From a virus: DNA of 64,000 nt. Every line of letters begins with the position of its first letter. Position 1 is the stretch's first letter. Shown here in pieces: positions 11,801-19,386 of the stretch. The translations under genes were made by a program, and so were the position numbers. The notes beneath the pieces are model-generated. The model searched no databases and was not told where the DNA came from. It saw nothing but the letters and a program-made list of their open reading frames with translations. The stretch spans positions 32,712-96,711 of the IMG/VR virus record IMGVR_UViG_3300042888_003185, one strand, 5' to 3'.

Positions 11801-12680
11801 GACAAAACCTGTAGCTGGATTCAAATATGAATTTTCAATAAATGATAATATTTTACATGGAGCAAATGTTTGCCTAAATCCATACGTCGATAATTTCTTT
11901 ATTATAAAGGACTATGAATTTGTGAAATACTCAAAATCTTCAATTCTTGATCTTGAAAACAGTCAAAAATACTCATCCGTTTATCCATATATCGGAGAGA
12001 CTCCGATTAGTCGAACTGACTTTAATATGTTATCTTCGAGTTGGGATTACGGATATCATTTCGAATACTCTAATAAAACAGATTACGTAAAGGTTCCAGG
12101 AACACGTCGAGTTACTGAAGATTATTCATTTATTTCCAAGTTATTAAATGTTCCTATGCAATTCATAATGGAAGACTTTACTTCAATTGAATTAAACAAT
12201 ACTGACTTTTTAGCATCGTCCGCTACTCAAGCAAATATTGTGTATTCTCAATTTGCAACTGAGATTAAATTCAAATTAAATATACCAGATTTAATAACTA
12301 AGCACTTATCAAATAACGGACTTCGTGACCAATTTTTAAAGTTCTTTAAATATTCAAACGGTTCTCAAATTACAACAGACCCAGTATTCCTAGATCAGCT
12401 TACATTTGAAGAATACTTATCTCAATATTGCTCAACTAACTTAACAAAATTATATCAAGTAGAAGCATTTGAATTTTATGAATTAGATGATAGAACGATC
12501 AATAATAACTTAGTTTCATTCGAATCGGTTGAGTATGATTTACTCGGAGACTTAGGTTACGACTTAATTCGATCAGTCCGAATAAATAATACCAAATCTA
12601 ATGTAATTGAAGGATCGATTTTGATAAAACCGAATACTGGAGTTAAATTAGTTCCAAAAATAAAAATTAAGTTCATTTAA
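5847..12680 (+). CDS. Giant virion structural protein (2277 aa) with inserted delta-60 beta-propeller
   Basis: This protein starts with GTG; the leader is A-rich with no Shine-Dalgarno. An N-terminal domain of ~330 residues is followed by repeated units of about 45-50 residues. Each unit carries a 'vGGxFtsYng...iirLnxxGxiDxsF' signature, which is the DUF5122/delta-60 repeat that folds as a beta-propeller. The remaining ~1600 residues are beta-rich and unrecognised, with many Tyr, Asn and Ser residues. The stop overlaps the next start by one base (TAATG), so the two are translationally coupled. Its size and place in the run of structural genes suggest a very large baseplate or tail protein; the propeller may bind a surface ligand, which is inference. 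Confidence 0.65.
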   Translation: MANPNLTYTQLAERNVSFQLLRTNPKLTTNLKLTVDSVGDLWFNSIDANEKLANQKYKRFSINENSSHEVNLYKFYDNGKTPSTIAYEVGSTIGKTATAKDLKDQYDFDLYTSGAKYLSSRQYSEKFTYLAPLYVDQIIPTKFVIFKVPGPSNYTAGQGKDLDGIVKPEDFATDLFKNATVVKVFDMGPTSKIGKYLENIKKNPMFTKNPLYVNYKADGFSIYRGPSIKTGTYVELPEQLSTVLTRALPLLKVEQFITQGFERNNIVHPSILNLEFLFNDDTSNPYEFNRYFGFYCNDIDLETFDIDLTAMFNSKITASDSIDISTALASSEIGGGTVKTITVDPATDKMYIGGTFTSYNGYPANGIIRLNSTGEIDFSFHYGSGFSPAKVESIELDKFGKVYVGGEMLSYNGTPISNFIKLNTDGSIESTDFSFDSTVRTIHITPSQDIYVGGTFTEYTNSGDVLPSVGLVKINLDGVADSSFDVGSTGFSGGAGLVKKLIVNSSNKVIVIGDFTSYKGTTANGIVQLTNTATIDSTFVYGTGFNNVSTVNDIVLDEVGEVYVAGGFTSYNSNTVNRLIKLTEAGAIDLAFNYQTGANGTISKISLDLNGNFYIGGAFTSYKGVPARGIARIFKNGELDFSFNTSTGLSPQSVTDIVVHDESHIYVAGGFTKFQEVTTGGLLNLANVGIDNDQLIPINYKQTDDISFLLTNPTGVKLRGMNLTQDLSDLTNNRTSKDTLFFPYLKTKDGDIHLINSEDWNQSGSIVDFKIDNTSFDLGLTFGPKELVTQEIAEISTKDSKSTISIEIISKPNHLDKIRIYHPSGSVIDSLDLNGKYDELVFTRNYLPITTPYTLAYSAGISTIYVNGDRDLDQIAQSISDISDILNNTSISGVTLNTTSFLQTNRFGDAYGELKVKVLPVSSSYNFVKLNNSVTTDIVYADGGFLNKSHAIIDIGNISKLTQLLDTLVIKTDQNWSSISRLCNASDLITNGLSSDAKLSAISNFNTKATIQLTDDETVNVKYGKIEIRKLFRPTVGVLSIFETMDFNFSTYSSDYSRNLLIDLYKDFYIPAGAKVLDFTKYTYKAIGTGAISINGTIYDSTDIAASGERNLIWQNTDLISYFENIDGDVILIYGNKLPLTTLDPGDSAFSNRLDIPYFDETEDAFDYIGPFSLKADHTSASTSLATYPYREKFLSGSLSSEYHANLENFISDFATDGRVIPYIAKWGIADSSDSRDNPYRLNSDLLFGKDNFGPSHRETSPTPEKMTHEWFYIESDFGYSDDIKSIRNNYSYFNENLNINSLISDSNYFEQYFTYVPVINSIQIARPQYRYSILNKNQFNKQYETLFKGAMFRFYELAQNGSAVSDTLRFEDYKFSVILKPVKEDPTINRQPVKYRVIENTNSKSITVVIELVLGHKELLPETILSSNWSAGTNDQVTQANLFTGSVMSSPVNYQIDQEITAASLLEYNNLISGSSAISASPGDTIQVVYGNKSTILATLGSPVYEAVSNSLISTGDKLGTRIYAKVDQSTPIILTSGVYSGVRIQGVFEDAWVNQVSGIVGTIIADDDPIGATVTHFALSSTSATPAQSVTGYFQFNDGGGINQTEILDELLSTNTRFSLIYSDISSIVYNEAVYEVDPSTLSSSNGVYDFDVTYISGSLGSASYDEPILFRADWSVPTQNSTFSVYHKVSYMDSLFGDYRISFNSNSVSNLTHSFLYYAKDKKYNTKATAYSTIKLSRGVNLSASGLNLNPSTLVIESIRTSLLPGLESYDALADSEINRISNDFAPLYIIKAGEKSVLLKLAAGVSVTTAALGNSALTIDGVDGALQDVVNITNISGQPYTIIPLPTGLGDLVQYVYSANPVPNNTTSYWIEDINQFQIFGGVKYFEKVFENLSFAKFLNLTEKSQGVISWESYTDGILTPYKTMAIEIVQADQINKSTIVKLDQVEVNSGQINGVAGFAYSEVPSQEYSVNRYSSEYEVLTKPVAGFKYEFSINDNILHGANVCLNPYVDNFFIIKDYEFVKYSKSSILDLENSQKYSSVYPYIGETPISRTDFNMLSSSWDYGYHFEYSNKTDYVKVPGTRRVTEDYSFISKLLNVPMQFIMEDFTSIELNNTDFLASSATQANIVYSQFATEIKFKLNIPDLITKHLSNNGLRDQFLKFFKYSNGSQITTDPVFLDQLTFEEYLSQYCSTNLTKLYQVEAFEFYELDDRTINNNLVSFESVEYDLLGDLGYDLIRSVRINNTKSNVIEGSILIKPNTGVKLVPKIKIKFI
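6850..7895 (+). repeat. DUF5122 / delta-60 beta-propeller repeats inside the 2277-aa protein
   Basis: About seven imperfect protein-level repeats span residues ~335-683. Each has the order 'YIGGTFTSYNG', then a short loop, then 'GIIRLNSTGEIDFSF' or a close variant. DNA identity between copies is low, so the repeat is old and conserved at the protein level. DUF5122 repeats are common in bacterial secreted proteins and less usual inside a phage baseplate-type protein. Confidence 0.75.
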
Positions 12681-15034
12681 TGGCAGTCATTATAAATCTA
12701 AGGGAAGTATCCGCACTTGATAGTCAATCTGACTTATCTAGTAAATTAAATTTCAACTTTAACCAGCTAATCGCATTAGGGATTGGCCAAACTGGTCCTA
12801 CTGGACCTGCTGGTTTAACTGGAGCAGCCGGTCCAATTGGGCCAATTGGACTTACTGGACCGCAGGGCTCAGTAACTTATGGGTTATCTGCTGCGATTGC
12901 ACCAGTAACTGCACCGACTGGCGGATCCTATCCGTCTGCTATGGTTTTGGGCGATATTTTAATAACAGCCGACACTATATTAAAGAAAGTATCCGGTGGA
13001 AACGGTTGGTTAGAATTAGCGAATTTTAATACTCTTGTACAAACTGCCCTAAGTTCAAATATTTCGCCATTTGTAAGATTAACTCCTACCTCTAGAATAC
13101 TGAAAGCTAGAGTATCGTCTGGGTCTGATTTAACAAATAGTGCAACATCAACTGATCCAAGTTATGCAACTCCTGGAGCAGGAGTTAACTATCAAACTGT
13201 TCTTTATAACTTTAATGAGTTAAACTCTAAATCTGTAATATTCGATGGATCAAATATCGTAATTAGTGCAAACTCGTCAACCGCTAAGACCTTTGCTCCA
13301 GCAACCGCGGTTAATACGTCAACTGAAGAAATTACATTTACGTCAAATCACGGATTAGTGGATGGCCAATTTGTTACATACTCAGCGGAAGGTGGAACTG
13401 CAATAGGCGGACTTTCTAATTTCAATGGATATTTTGTTCTTAAGATTAGCGATACAGTTATTCAATTATGTGAAACTGCCGCTGATGTTACTAACACAAA
13501 TCCAATAAATTTAACTTCTACTGGTTCAGGAACCTCTCCGCATAAATTAATAACGTACCCTTCTTCTACTGAGAAGATGTTTCCAGCTACTTCAAACCTA
13601 TCATTATACTCTTATTTTAATGGAACCGCAACTGAGGCTAAGGAATTTGCAACAACAAGTAAAGGATACCGACATCAATTAGAATTAGGATCAATTGATG
13701 CCCTTTCCACTTCATATACTTCAGGCTCAGCTGGCGAATCTTACGTAATTAGTCCAAGTTTTGAAAATCTACGAATGCGTAAATATCGATTATCGTACGG
13801 AACTTCTTTTGGTAATGAAGCTAATCCTGGAACCTATTTTCTAAGAGCGGAATACGACTTATCTTCGAGCGGAATAACTGCTTCGCCTGAGTCATTTGCT
13901 CCAAGAAGAAGTAGTGAGCAAATTTGGAAAATTAACCGAGCTGAGGCTCTTCAAGCTGACGGTCGTTCAATTGAAATGAAGTTTACGAACTATCGAATCT
14001 TAACGGACACTGAGTCAGCCAGTACAATTTCAATCGATGGATTATTTTTTAAGAGAAACGCAAGTTTTGGTGGCGGATCAGCTGCTGCCTATTGGGGAGC
14101 AGGTTTTAACTCAGCCAACAATAATATTACCTTTAAAATAGGGAGTACCAGTTCAGTATTTGAGTTTAGAAACCCCATTCAAGTCATTAGCTCAACCGGC
14201 GCAGTTACTACATACGGAGGTACTGGAATAACTGGCGTTCCTACTAGCGGCAACTCATTTACGATTGCGGCGCCGGTTACAGACTTAGCAATATTAACAG
14301 TAGACGCCACTAAAGAGCTACGTCTTAATAATGCAATTAAGATCAAAGGTGATCGTCTTAATCAAGGAATCCCTTTTCCAGCTACACAAATTCCATCAGC
14401 GGATGCAAATACGCTAGATGATTACGAGGAGGGTACCGTTACTAATGCTCTATTCTTAGGACGATATGAAACTCTTAGTGGTGGTAAACTCATACTTCCA
14501 ACCAATTATCATTCATACGCGACGGCTAACTCATTTTCAGGCTTTCAGCTGTCTCAGTCATTCACATACACTAAAATAGGTAGACGCGTTCATTTTAATT
14601 CAATTTATACACTAGACCTCAACTCTTGGCCAGCTGACGACATGACATCAGGTTCAGGCTACTATACATACACTGGGTTAGGGCTTTCATTACCATTTTC
14701 AGCAAGTGCACACGGTCATCTAAATGCACAAGTGACCGTTACTGATATAACTACTTTACCGGATCCTCAGCCTGACTATACTGGAATCTCGTATATACAA
14801 ACATACTCTAATTATTTAGGAAGCCTTATTTCTAATGGTGATGCCGCGAGAGGATGGATTTATCTGCAGTCACAACACGCTTTTCCAGCAAATGAAGGCT
14901 CAACTGTTACTAATCGACTAAGCCAATTTTCGCTATTTAACCGAGCTGCTCGCGCTCCGCTAAACACCTCAAACGGAGAATATGGAGGTAACGTAACTAT
15001 TCGAATCTCTGGATCGTATGACGCGACCGCTTAA
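12680..15034 (+). CDS. Fibre-like protein with short N-terminal collagen-like segment (784 aa)
   Basis: The first ~30 residues resemble the N-termini of other structural proteins here and would serve as a virion anchor. Residues ~32-70 are about a dozen Gly-X-Y triplets with Pro in the X position ([12 protein letters not shown]), a true collagen-like stretch. The remaining ~700 residues are Ser/Thr/Gly-rich beta structure, as in phage fibre or appendage proteins. The start overlaps the stop of the 2277-residue gene by one base. The 3' end overlaps an opposing gene by 4 bases. A tail-fibre or decoration role is inferred. The Pro-containing repeat contrasts with the proline-free repeat of the giant fibre downstream. 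Confidence 0.65.
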   Translation: MAVIINLREVSALDSQSDLSSKLNFNFNQLIALGIGQTGPTGPAGLTGAAGPIGPIGLTGPQGSVTYGLSAAIAPVTAPTGGSYPSAMVLGDILITADTILKKVSGGNGWLELANFNTLVQTALSSNISPFVRLTPTSRILKARVSSGSDLTNSATSTDPSYATPGAGVNYQTVLYNFNELNSKSVIFDGSNIVISANSSTAKTFAPATAVNTSTEEITFTSNHGLVDGQFVTYSAEGGTAIGGLSNFNGYFVLKISDTVIQLCETAADVTNTNPINLTSTGSGTSPHKLITYPSSTEKMFPATSNLSLYSYFNGTATEAKEFATTSKGYRHQLELGSIDALSTSYTSGSAGESYVISPSFENLRMRKYRLSYGTSFGNEANPGTYFLRAEYDLSSSGITASPESFAPRRSSEQIWKINRAEALQADGRSIEMKFTNYRILTDTESASTISIDGLFFKRNASFGGGSAAAYWGAGFNSANNNITFKIGSTSSVFEFRNPIQVISSTGAVTTYGGTGITGVPTSGNSFTIAAPVTDLAILTVDATKELRLNNAIKIKGDRLNQGIPFPATQIPSADANTLDDYEEGTVTNALFLGRYETLSGGKLILPTNYHSYATANSFSGFQLSQSFTYTKIGRRVHFNSIYTLDLNSWPADDMTSGSGYYTYTGLGLSLPFSASAHGHLNAQVTVTDITTLPDPQPDYTGISYIQTYSNYLGSLISNGDAARGWIYLQSQHAFPANEGSTVTNRLSQFSLFNRAARAPLNTSNGEYGGNVTIRISGSYDATA

Positions 15035-15822
15035 ACCTTAAGCTTAAACGGAATAGCTTTCTTTTTATCAAGCATACGTTCATAGTCCAGTAATACATTA
15101 GCATCAAATCCATGGCTAAGGTTCATTATCTTATTTAGTAAAATAATGTCCTTAGTCAGACAAATTCCATCCGATATTACAACTTGGTCCGTGCCAGATA
15201 CAACAATAACGTTTTTATCCGGTTGAAAATCAGTGAGAGTCGGCATCTCAACCAGAAGCCTATCCTTGAACTCATTATTCTTTAATCCCGGAAGATGCAA
15301 TACAGCCTTTCGGCTAATTGAGTAGCCTAACGGTCTATTGCTTTTAGTATTTAGTTTAAAAATCTCGTACCGGTCAAGCTTTTCTGATTTACATACAATA
15401 TAGATCACAGCCTGTTTATGTAGAGCAGTATTAGTCAAATGAAAGTTTAGGTGCTCCAATACAGGAATCTGTTTTCTTAAGTAAACCGTCATTACCTCAG
15501 ATAGAATAGCTGACGCCATTCGAACGATTTCCTTACCATTAGAGTCATTCGATTGGGCCAATTGAGATACTATAACCATTAAGTTTTGATGTGCCCTAAC
15601 TGCGTTTAAATGTGAATCGTAGACCTTCTTATCAGCTATAATAGTATTGATATTTAGGTAGTGAAATGCAATTTCGTAAAAGTTAGAGAAATCAGTCTCA
15701 AGCTGATTGAGATACTTTTGTTTTGCGTCCATTAGAATGTACGTGTAGTATTCCAGATCGACAAAATTCGCTTGGCATAGCCACATAGGGTCTAGGACAA
15801 GCTTCGGGTTCAAAGGCTTCAT
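15031..15822 (-). CDS. Conserved-looking protein of unknown function (263 aa)
   Basis: The protein is not recognised. It is a soluble, mostly alpha-helical protein in the first ~140 residues and a beta-rich domain in the last ~110, with no signal peptide or membrane segment. It is transcribed against its neighbours, overlaps the 3' end of the collagen-like gene by 4 bases, and has its own RATAAATAAY promoter-like element ~20 bases upstream of the ATG. An isolated minus-strand gene with a late-type promoter suggests a late protein that is not in the main structural operon, such as an assembly factor. That role is a guess. Confidence 0.6.
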   Translation of the reverse strand: MKPLNPKLVLDPMWLCQANFVDLEYYTYILMDAKQKYLNQLETDFSNFYEIAFHYLNINTIIADKKVYDSHLNAVRAHQNLMVIVSQLAQSNDSNGKEIVRMASAILSEVMTVYLRKQIPVLEHLNFHLTNTALHKQAVIYIVCKSEKLDRYEIFKLNTKSNRPLGYSISRKAVLHLPGLKNNEFKDRLLVEMPTLTDFQPDKNVIVVSGTDQVVISDGICLTKDIILLNKIMNLSHGFDANVLLDYERMLDKKKAIPFKLKV

Positions 15823-15841
15823 GTGTAACCCCGATTTTCTT

Positions 15842-15851
15842 ATTATTTATT
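15842..15851 (-). promoter_or_regulatory. Late-type promoter element AATAAATAAT
   Basis: On the minus strand the sequence reads AATAAATAAT, about 20 bases before the ATG of the 263-residue gene. It matches the recurrent RATAAATAAY element of this window and resembles the T4 late promoter TATAAATA. It lies back to back with a plus-strand copy 25 bases away, forming a divergent promoter pair. Confidence 0.6.
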
Positions 15852-15876
15852 TTAGTCTAAAACCGTAATACTCTGC

Positions 15877-15886
15877 GATAAATAAC
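15877..15886 (+). promoter_or_regulatory. Late-type promoter element GATAAATAAC
   Basis: GATAAATAAC is followed by AAAAAGA and the ATG of the 690-residue structural gene 16 bases after the element. It is the plus-strand half of the divergent pair in the 79-base gap between 15822 and 15902. Confidence 0.65.
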
Positions 15887-15901
15887 AAAAAGACAAAATT
15901 A

Positions 15902-17974
15902 ATGCAAGTAGTCACCTACAAGATAATTCCGGAACCTGATAAGAACTCGGTTGCGTACAGTAAAAATTATAGAATATTTTCTACTGGCGAACCTTTACCT
16001 GGGGCTGTGAAAATCGTGGGATTCGATGAATCGCTTGAGCTTGGAACAGCGGTCTCTACTAATATTAATCGTAAATTTAGATATTCGTTAAACCGTGGAA
16101 ACTGGTCACTTTGGTATTCCTTTAGCCCAGACGATCTTTCTGAAATTAACGTGCTAGACTTTGCAAATAGCGACGTCTTCTTTGAGGTCAAGTACGAATA
16201 CGATAACGGAATTAATTACGATGCGCTTACCTCTCCATTAATCGTTAACAATATTAAATTTAGAGTTCAAAGCACTCACATTGATGTAACTCTATACACA
16301 CCGACCGTTTACTGTTCAGCTGAACGCTGTCCAGCTCTAATCGCTGAGAGAGAAGCTTCATTTAAACCTTATGAAGTTGGAAGTGCGATCGGAATCTCTA
16401 AGGAATTGAGCCTACAAACAAATAAATTGTTTGGCCATGAAGTAGTTTACTTTAAAACTGAGCCGGATAGAGATGGCGGAGATTTTATATTTAAAGAGTG
16501 GACTCTATTTAAAACACTGGATCGAAAATGTGTTAAAGTAGTAGTTCCAAATAATGTATTCCCAGATAATAAACCTAACTTTACTGAGTTTGGTGTAGAT
16601 TTTGAAATACCATTTGAGATTCATATCGATAATATCTACTTTCAGTCTATTTTTGGACCAAACACACAACCTCGTAAAAGAGATTACATGTACTTTCCAT
16701 TAACCAATCGAATGTACGAAATTCAAGGATCTTATCTGTTTAGAGGATTCATGATGGAGCCTCTTTACTGGAAAATTCAATTAACTAAATTTCATCCAAA
16801 TATCGATATGCTAATGAAAGAGCCTGATCGAATATTCCTTGACAATATTATTATGACAAGCGATGAACTATTCGGTGTACAAGCTGAAGTTCAGACAAAT
16901 GATGCTCTGGATAAACAACAGTTTAAAACGATTTCGCACAAATTCGATGAGACTCGTAGATCACTACACCCAGATCTTGATAATAAAATTTTGGATAAAA
17001 CTTTTAACTATGCTCCATTAATCGAGTACTATTACGATATGAGTGCAGTTAAACCAGTCTTGCAAAATTACATAACTACTACCTCAAACACAAAGGAAGA
17101 TCAGTACCTAAAAACTACTGCAAAACCTTACGAAATTTGGGCATACGAAAGCAGTTCAATTTACAGTGCATGGCTGAATAACCAATTAAATACTGGAGAC
17201 AGTTACCTAGATTCTACTGGTAAATTAGTCTCAGTTAAAATGAATGGGCCCAAAGATTCTTTCCTTGATCACTTAGGCAAATATGTGGTAGTTGAAGGTT
17301 ATCGAGACCTGAGCCTAACCTCTAGATTTCAAGATTTAACCCAAAGTTTTGTTGGCAAATTTCAATTCAAGCAATCCGAGCATGCAGTTGTCTATAAAGC
17401 AGTTGCCTCAACTGAAGTTACTCCAAATATGACATTTAGCGCGCTAGTTAAATTCAATGCAGGATCACAGACCATCCGAATATTTGATGGATATGATAAC
17501 ATCAATAGTAAAGGCTTAGTCATCTCCTGTGGAATAACTGACGTTTCTGGATTACCTAGCGTAACGATTCACGTAAGAATTAATAGCAGTCAATACTCAT
17601 TTACTGTTGGCGAATTGTTATACGATGAATGGTATTCAATAATCGTTCCAGTATCCGCTCAATACGGCCAGCTTGAAGTTAACGTATATGAATTTAATCA
17701 GGACCCAGCGAATATTAAAAACTACAATCGACTTGACTTAGTATTTAACGGCTCAGCTAAACCTGGAACATTTAGCTTTGTAACTACTCAAAATTGGGCT
17801 CTACCTTCTGCTAATTATTCAATTGCAAATGTTAGACTATTTAATACAATGGTTCAGTCAGAGGATCACGAATTTATAGTGAGTCAGCTATTCGTTAGAG
17901 ACGAATCTACTCTAGCTATAATTGATAATGCTCGACCTCGACTAAATGTACCATTCATTGCAATAAACAAATAA
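15902..17974 (+). CDS. Virion structural protein with LamG-like C-terminal region (690 aa)
   Basis: The protein is not recognised by name. The N-terminal ~120 residues are beta-rich, and a central region (residues ~140-400) contains two close cysteines ('YCSAERCP') and charged helical stretches. Residues ~480-680 have the strand pattern of a concanavalin A/LamG jelly-roll, with phrases such as 'TFSALVKFNAGSQTIRIFDG' and a terminal 'SIANVRLFN' strand. It is the first gene after a late-type promoter, and the amidoligase-like gene starts 5 bases after its stop, so the two form a unit. A baseplate or fibre component that binds carbohydrate is a reasonable inference. Confidence 0.6.
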   Translation: MQVVTYKIIPEPDKNSVAYSKNYRIFSTGEPLPGAVKIVGFDESLELGTAVSTNINRKFRYSLNRGNWSLWYSFSPDDLSEINVLDFANSDVFFEVKYEYDNGINYDALTSPLIVNNIKFRVQSTHIDVTLYTPTVYCSAERCPALIAEREASFKPYEVGSAIGISKELSLQTNKLFGHEVVYFKTEPDRDGGDFIFKEWTLFKTLDRKCVKVVVPNNVFPDNKPNFTEFGVDFEIPFEIHIDNIYFQSIFGPNTQPRKRDYMYFPLTNRMYEIQGSYLFRGFMMEPLYWKIQLTKFHPNIDMLMKEPDRIFLDNIIMTSDELFGVQAEVQTNDALDKQQFKTISHKFDETRRSLHPDLDNKILDKTFNYAPLIEYYYDMSAVKPVLQNYITTTSNTKEDQYLKTTAKPYEIWAYESSSIYSAWLNNQLNTGDSYLDSTGKLVSVKMNGPKDSFLDHLGKYVVVEGYRDLSLTSRFQDLTQSFVGKFQFKQSEHAVVYKAVASTEVTPNMTFSALVKFNAGSQTIRIFDGYDNINSKGLVISCGITDVSGLPSVTIHVRINSSQYSFTVGELLYDEWYSIIVPVSAQYGQLEVNVYEFNQDPANIKNYNRLDLVFNGSAKPGTFSFVTTQNWALPSANYSIANVRLFNTMVQSEDHEFIVSQLFVRDESTLAIIDNARPRLNVPFIAINK

Positions 17975-17979
17975 CAATT

Positions 17980-19332
17980 ATGTATAAAGATCTAAATCAA
18001 CAACGTCTTTTTGACAACGTAAATATTGGATTCGAATTTGAATTCTTTTCTCCAATCGGTAGGGCTGAGCTTGCTGAAAAATTGGAAGTATTACTTGGCA
18101 AAAAAGTAATCAGCACAAACGAATACAATTCAGATATTGCCGTAAGTTACTCAGAATTCAAATTAGAGCCAGATTTTTCAGGCGGATTTAAAATGAATGA
18201 GCTTATTACTGGAGTAATGCCATATAATGAAGCAATTCACGTTATGTATAAAGTTATGAATTTTATCGATGAAAATGGATTCACGACCGAACGTACTGGA
18301 CTGCATATTAATATGTCACTAAATGAATTTGATCTTGGTTTAAGAGAGCGTCTTCAGAATCTAAATGTTTTTAAGTACATTCTTGGACTAAATGAGGAGA
18401 AAATCTTTGACATGTGGCCTTCTGCTAAATCTAGAATTCAAAAGATTTACAAGAATCCAGTAACAAATATTTACCCTAAAAATAAGTTCCTAGCTGAGAC
18501 GTCAATCGCCTATTCAAAACCCAGCAGTCCACTTGAATTTAATTACCCTCAATCTAAATACTTTGGAATTAATTTCGATAAGTTAAAAGACGGTTACGTT
18601 GAAGTTAGATACGCAGGTGGAGCCGACTATCAAAATAAGAGATCTAGTGCAACTAACTTAGTTAACTACATAGCCGAGTCTCTGTACAACACGCTTCAAT
18701 CTAATTACCAATACTCAATTGATGAACAGAAAAAAGTTCACGATGTTTTGAAAAAACAAAGAGATAACACTCTTGCTCTAAAGTCATACGAAAATTTCAC
18801 TAAGAATTTTCCAAATATCGATCTTTACGTTGACTTAAAAGATGACCCTCGTATTCTTGAAGCAAATTACCTAAAGGTTAGAGATAGCCTATTTGACTTA
18901 ATTACTTTTGGCCAAATGACTAAAGGTTCTATTAACTATGATACTGATACGGAGAGAGTTCAATTAAAAGATTCTTCGTTAAAGGAAGGATTTGGAATTA
19001 AAGGGCTTGACTTGATAAATTGCTCAATTGAGGCAGAGATTACAGACTGTATGCTTTATGGCTGCAAAGTAAGATCATCACATATAACCGAATGTCGAAT
19101 CCTAACCGGAAACGATATCCGATACTGTCACCTAGACGAGTGTATGTTTGAAAAAGGTAGCGTTAATCGAATAGACCTTAGTTATATCAAAAGTTCTCCA
19201 GAAAGTGTCATCTATGCTAATCTAAATGAGTGTATCGTTAGATCAGGTATTATTGCACTAGATGCAGAAGTTGATAGTAAAACAGAAGTTCTTTCAGGTA
19301 CAGCAAAAGGCAGTAAAAATCCAATAAAATAA
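17980..19332 (+). CDS. Amidoligase-like (GCS/glutamine-synthetase fold) enzyme with beta-helix-like tail
   Basis: Residues 1-280 carry the marks of the phage/bacterial putative amidoligase family, which has the carboxylate-amine ligase fold. These are 'GFEFEFF' at 17-23, 'FSGGFKMNELITGVM' near 66-80, 'ERTGLHINMSL' at 104-114, and 'YFGINFDKL...VEVRYAGGADYQNK' at 194-220. Known members are ATP-dependent and are predicted to form amide bonds, often modifying peptides or proteins. Residues ~338-430 switch to short repeated strands with regularly spaced Cys and Asn ('LINCSIEAEI', 'DCMLYGCKV', 'ECRILTGND'), resembling a pentapeptide or right-handed beta-helix. It lies between two structural genes in one unit. 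The fold is fairly sure; the substrate is unknown. Confidence 0.7.
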   Translation: MYKDLNQQRLFDNVNIGFEFEFFSPIGRAELAEKLEVLLGKKVISTNEYNSDIAVSYSEFKLEPDFSGGFKMNELITGVMPYNEAIHVMYKVMNFIDENGFTTERTGLHINMSLNEFDLGLRERLQNLNVFKYILGLNEEKIFDMWPSAKSRIQKIYKNPVTNIYPKNKFLAETSIAYSKPSSPLEFNYPQSKYFGINFDKLKDGYVEVRYAGGADYQNKRSSATNLVNYIAESLYNTLQSNYQYSIDEQKKVHDVLKKQRDNTLALKSYENFTKNFPNIDLYVDLKDDPRILEANYLKVRDSLFDLITFGQMTKGSINYDTDTERVQLKDSSLKEGFGIKGLDLINCSIEAEITDCMLYGCKVRSSHITECRILTGNDIRYCHLDECMFEKGSVNRIDLSYIKSSPESVIYANLNECIVRSGIIALDAEVDSKTEVLSGTAKGSKNPIK

Positions 19333-19350
19333 CGATTCTTCTTTCAAGTT

Positions 19351-19360
19351 AATAAATAAC
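19351..19360 (+). promoter_or_regulatory. Late-type promoter element AATAAATAAC
   Basis: AATAAATAAC is followed by TAAAAAG, 26 bases before the ATG of the Thr-rich fibre gene, in a 54-base gap. The downstream TAAAAAG also follows the copy at 61612. Confidence 0.65.
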
Positions 19361-19386
19361 TAAAAAGTTAGATACTTTAAATAACG

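Noticed and set aside
12580-12595. AATAAATAAT-like string inside the 2277-residue gene
   Set aside because: It encodes Asn-Asn in frame and is far from any gene start, so I do not count it as a promoter.
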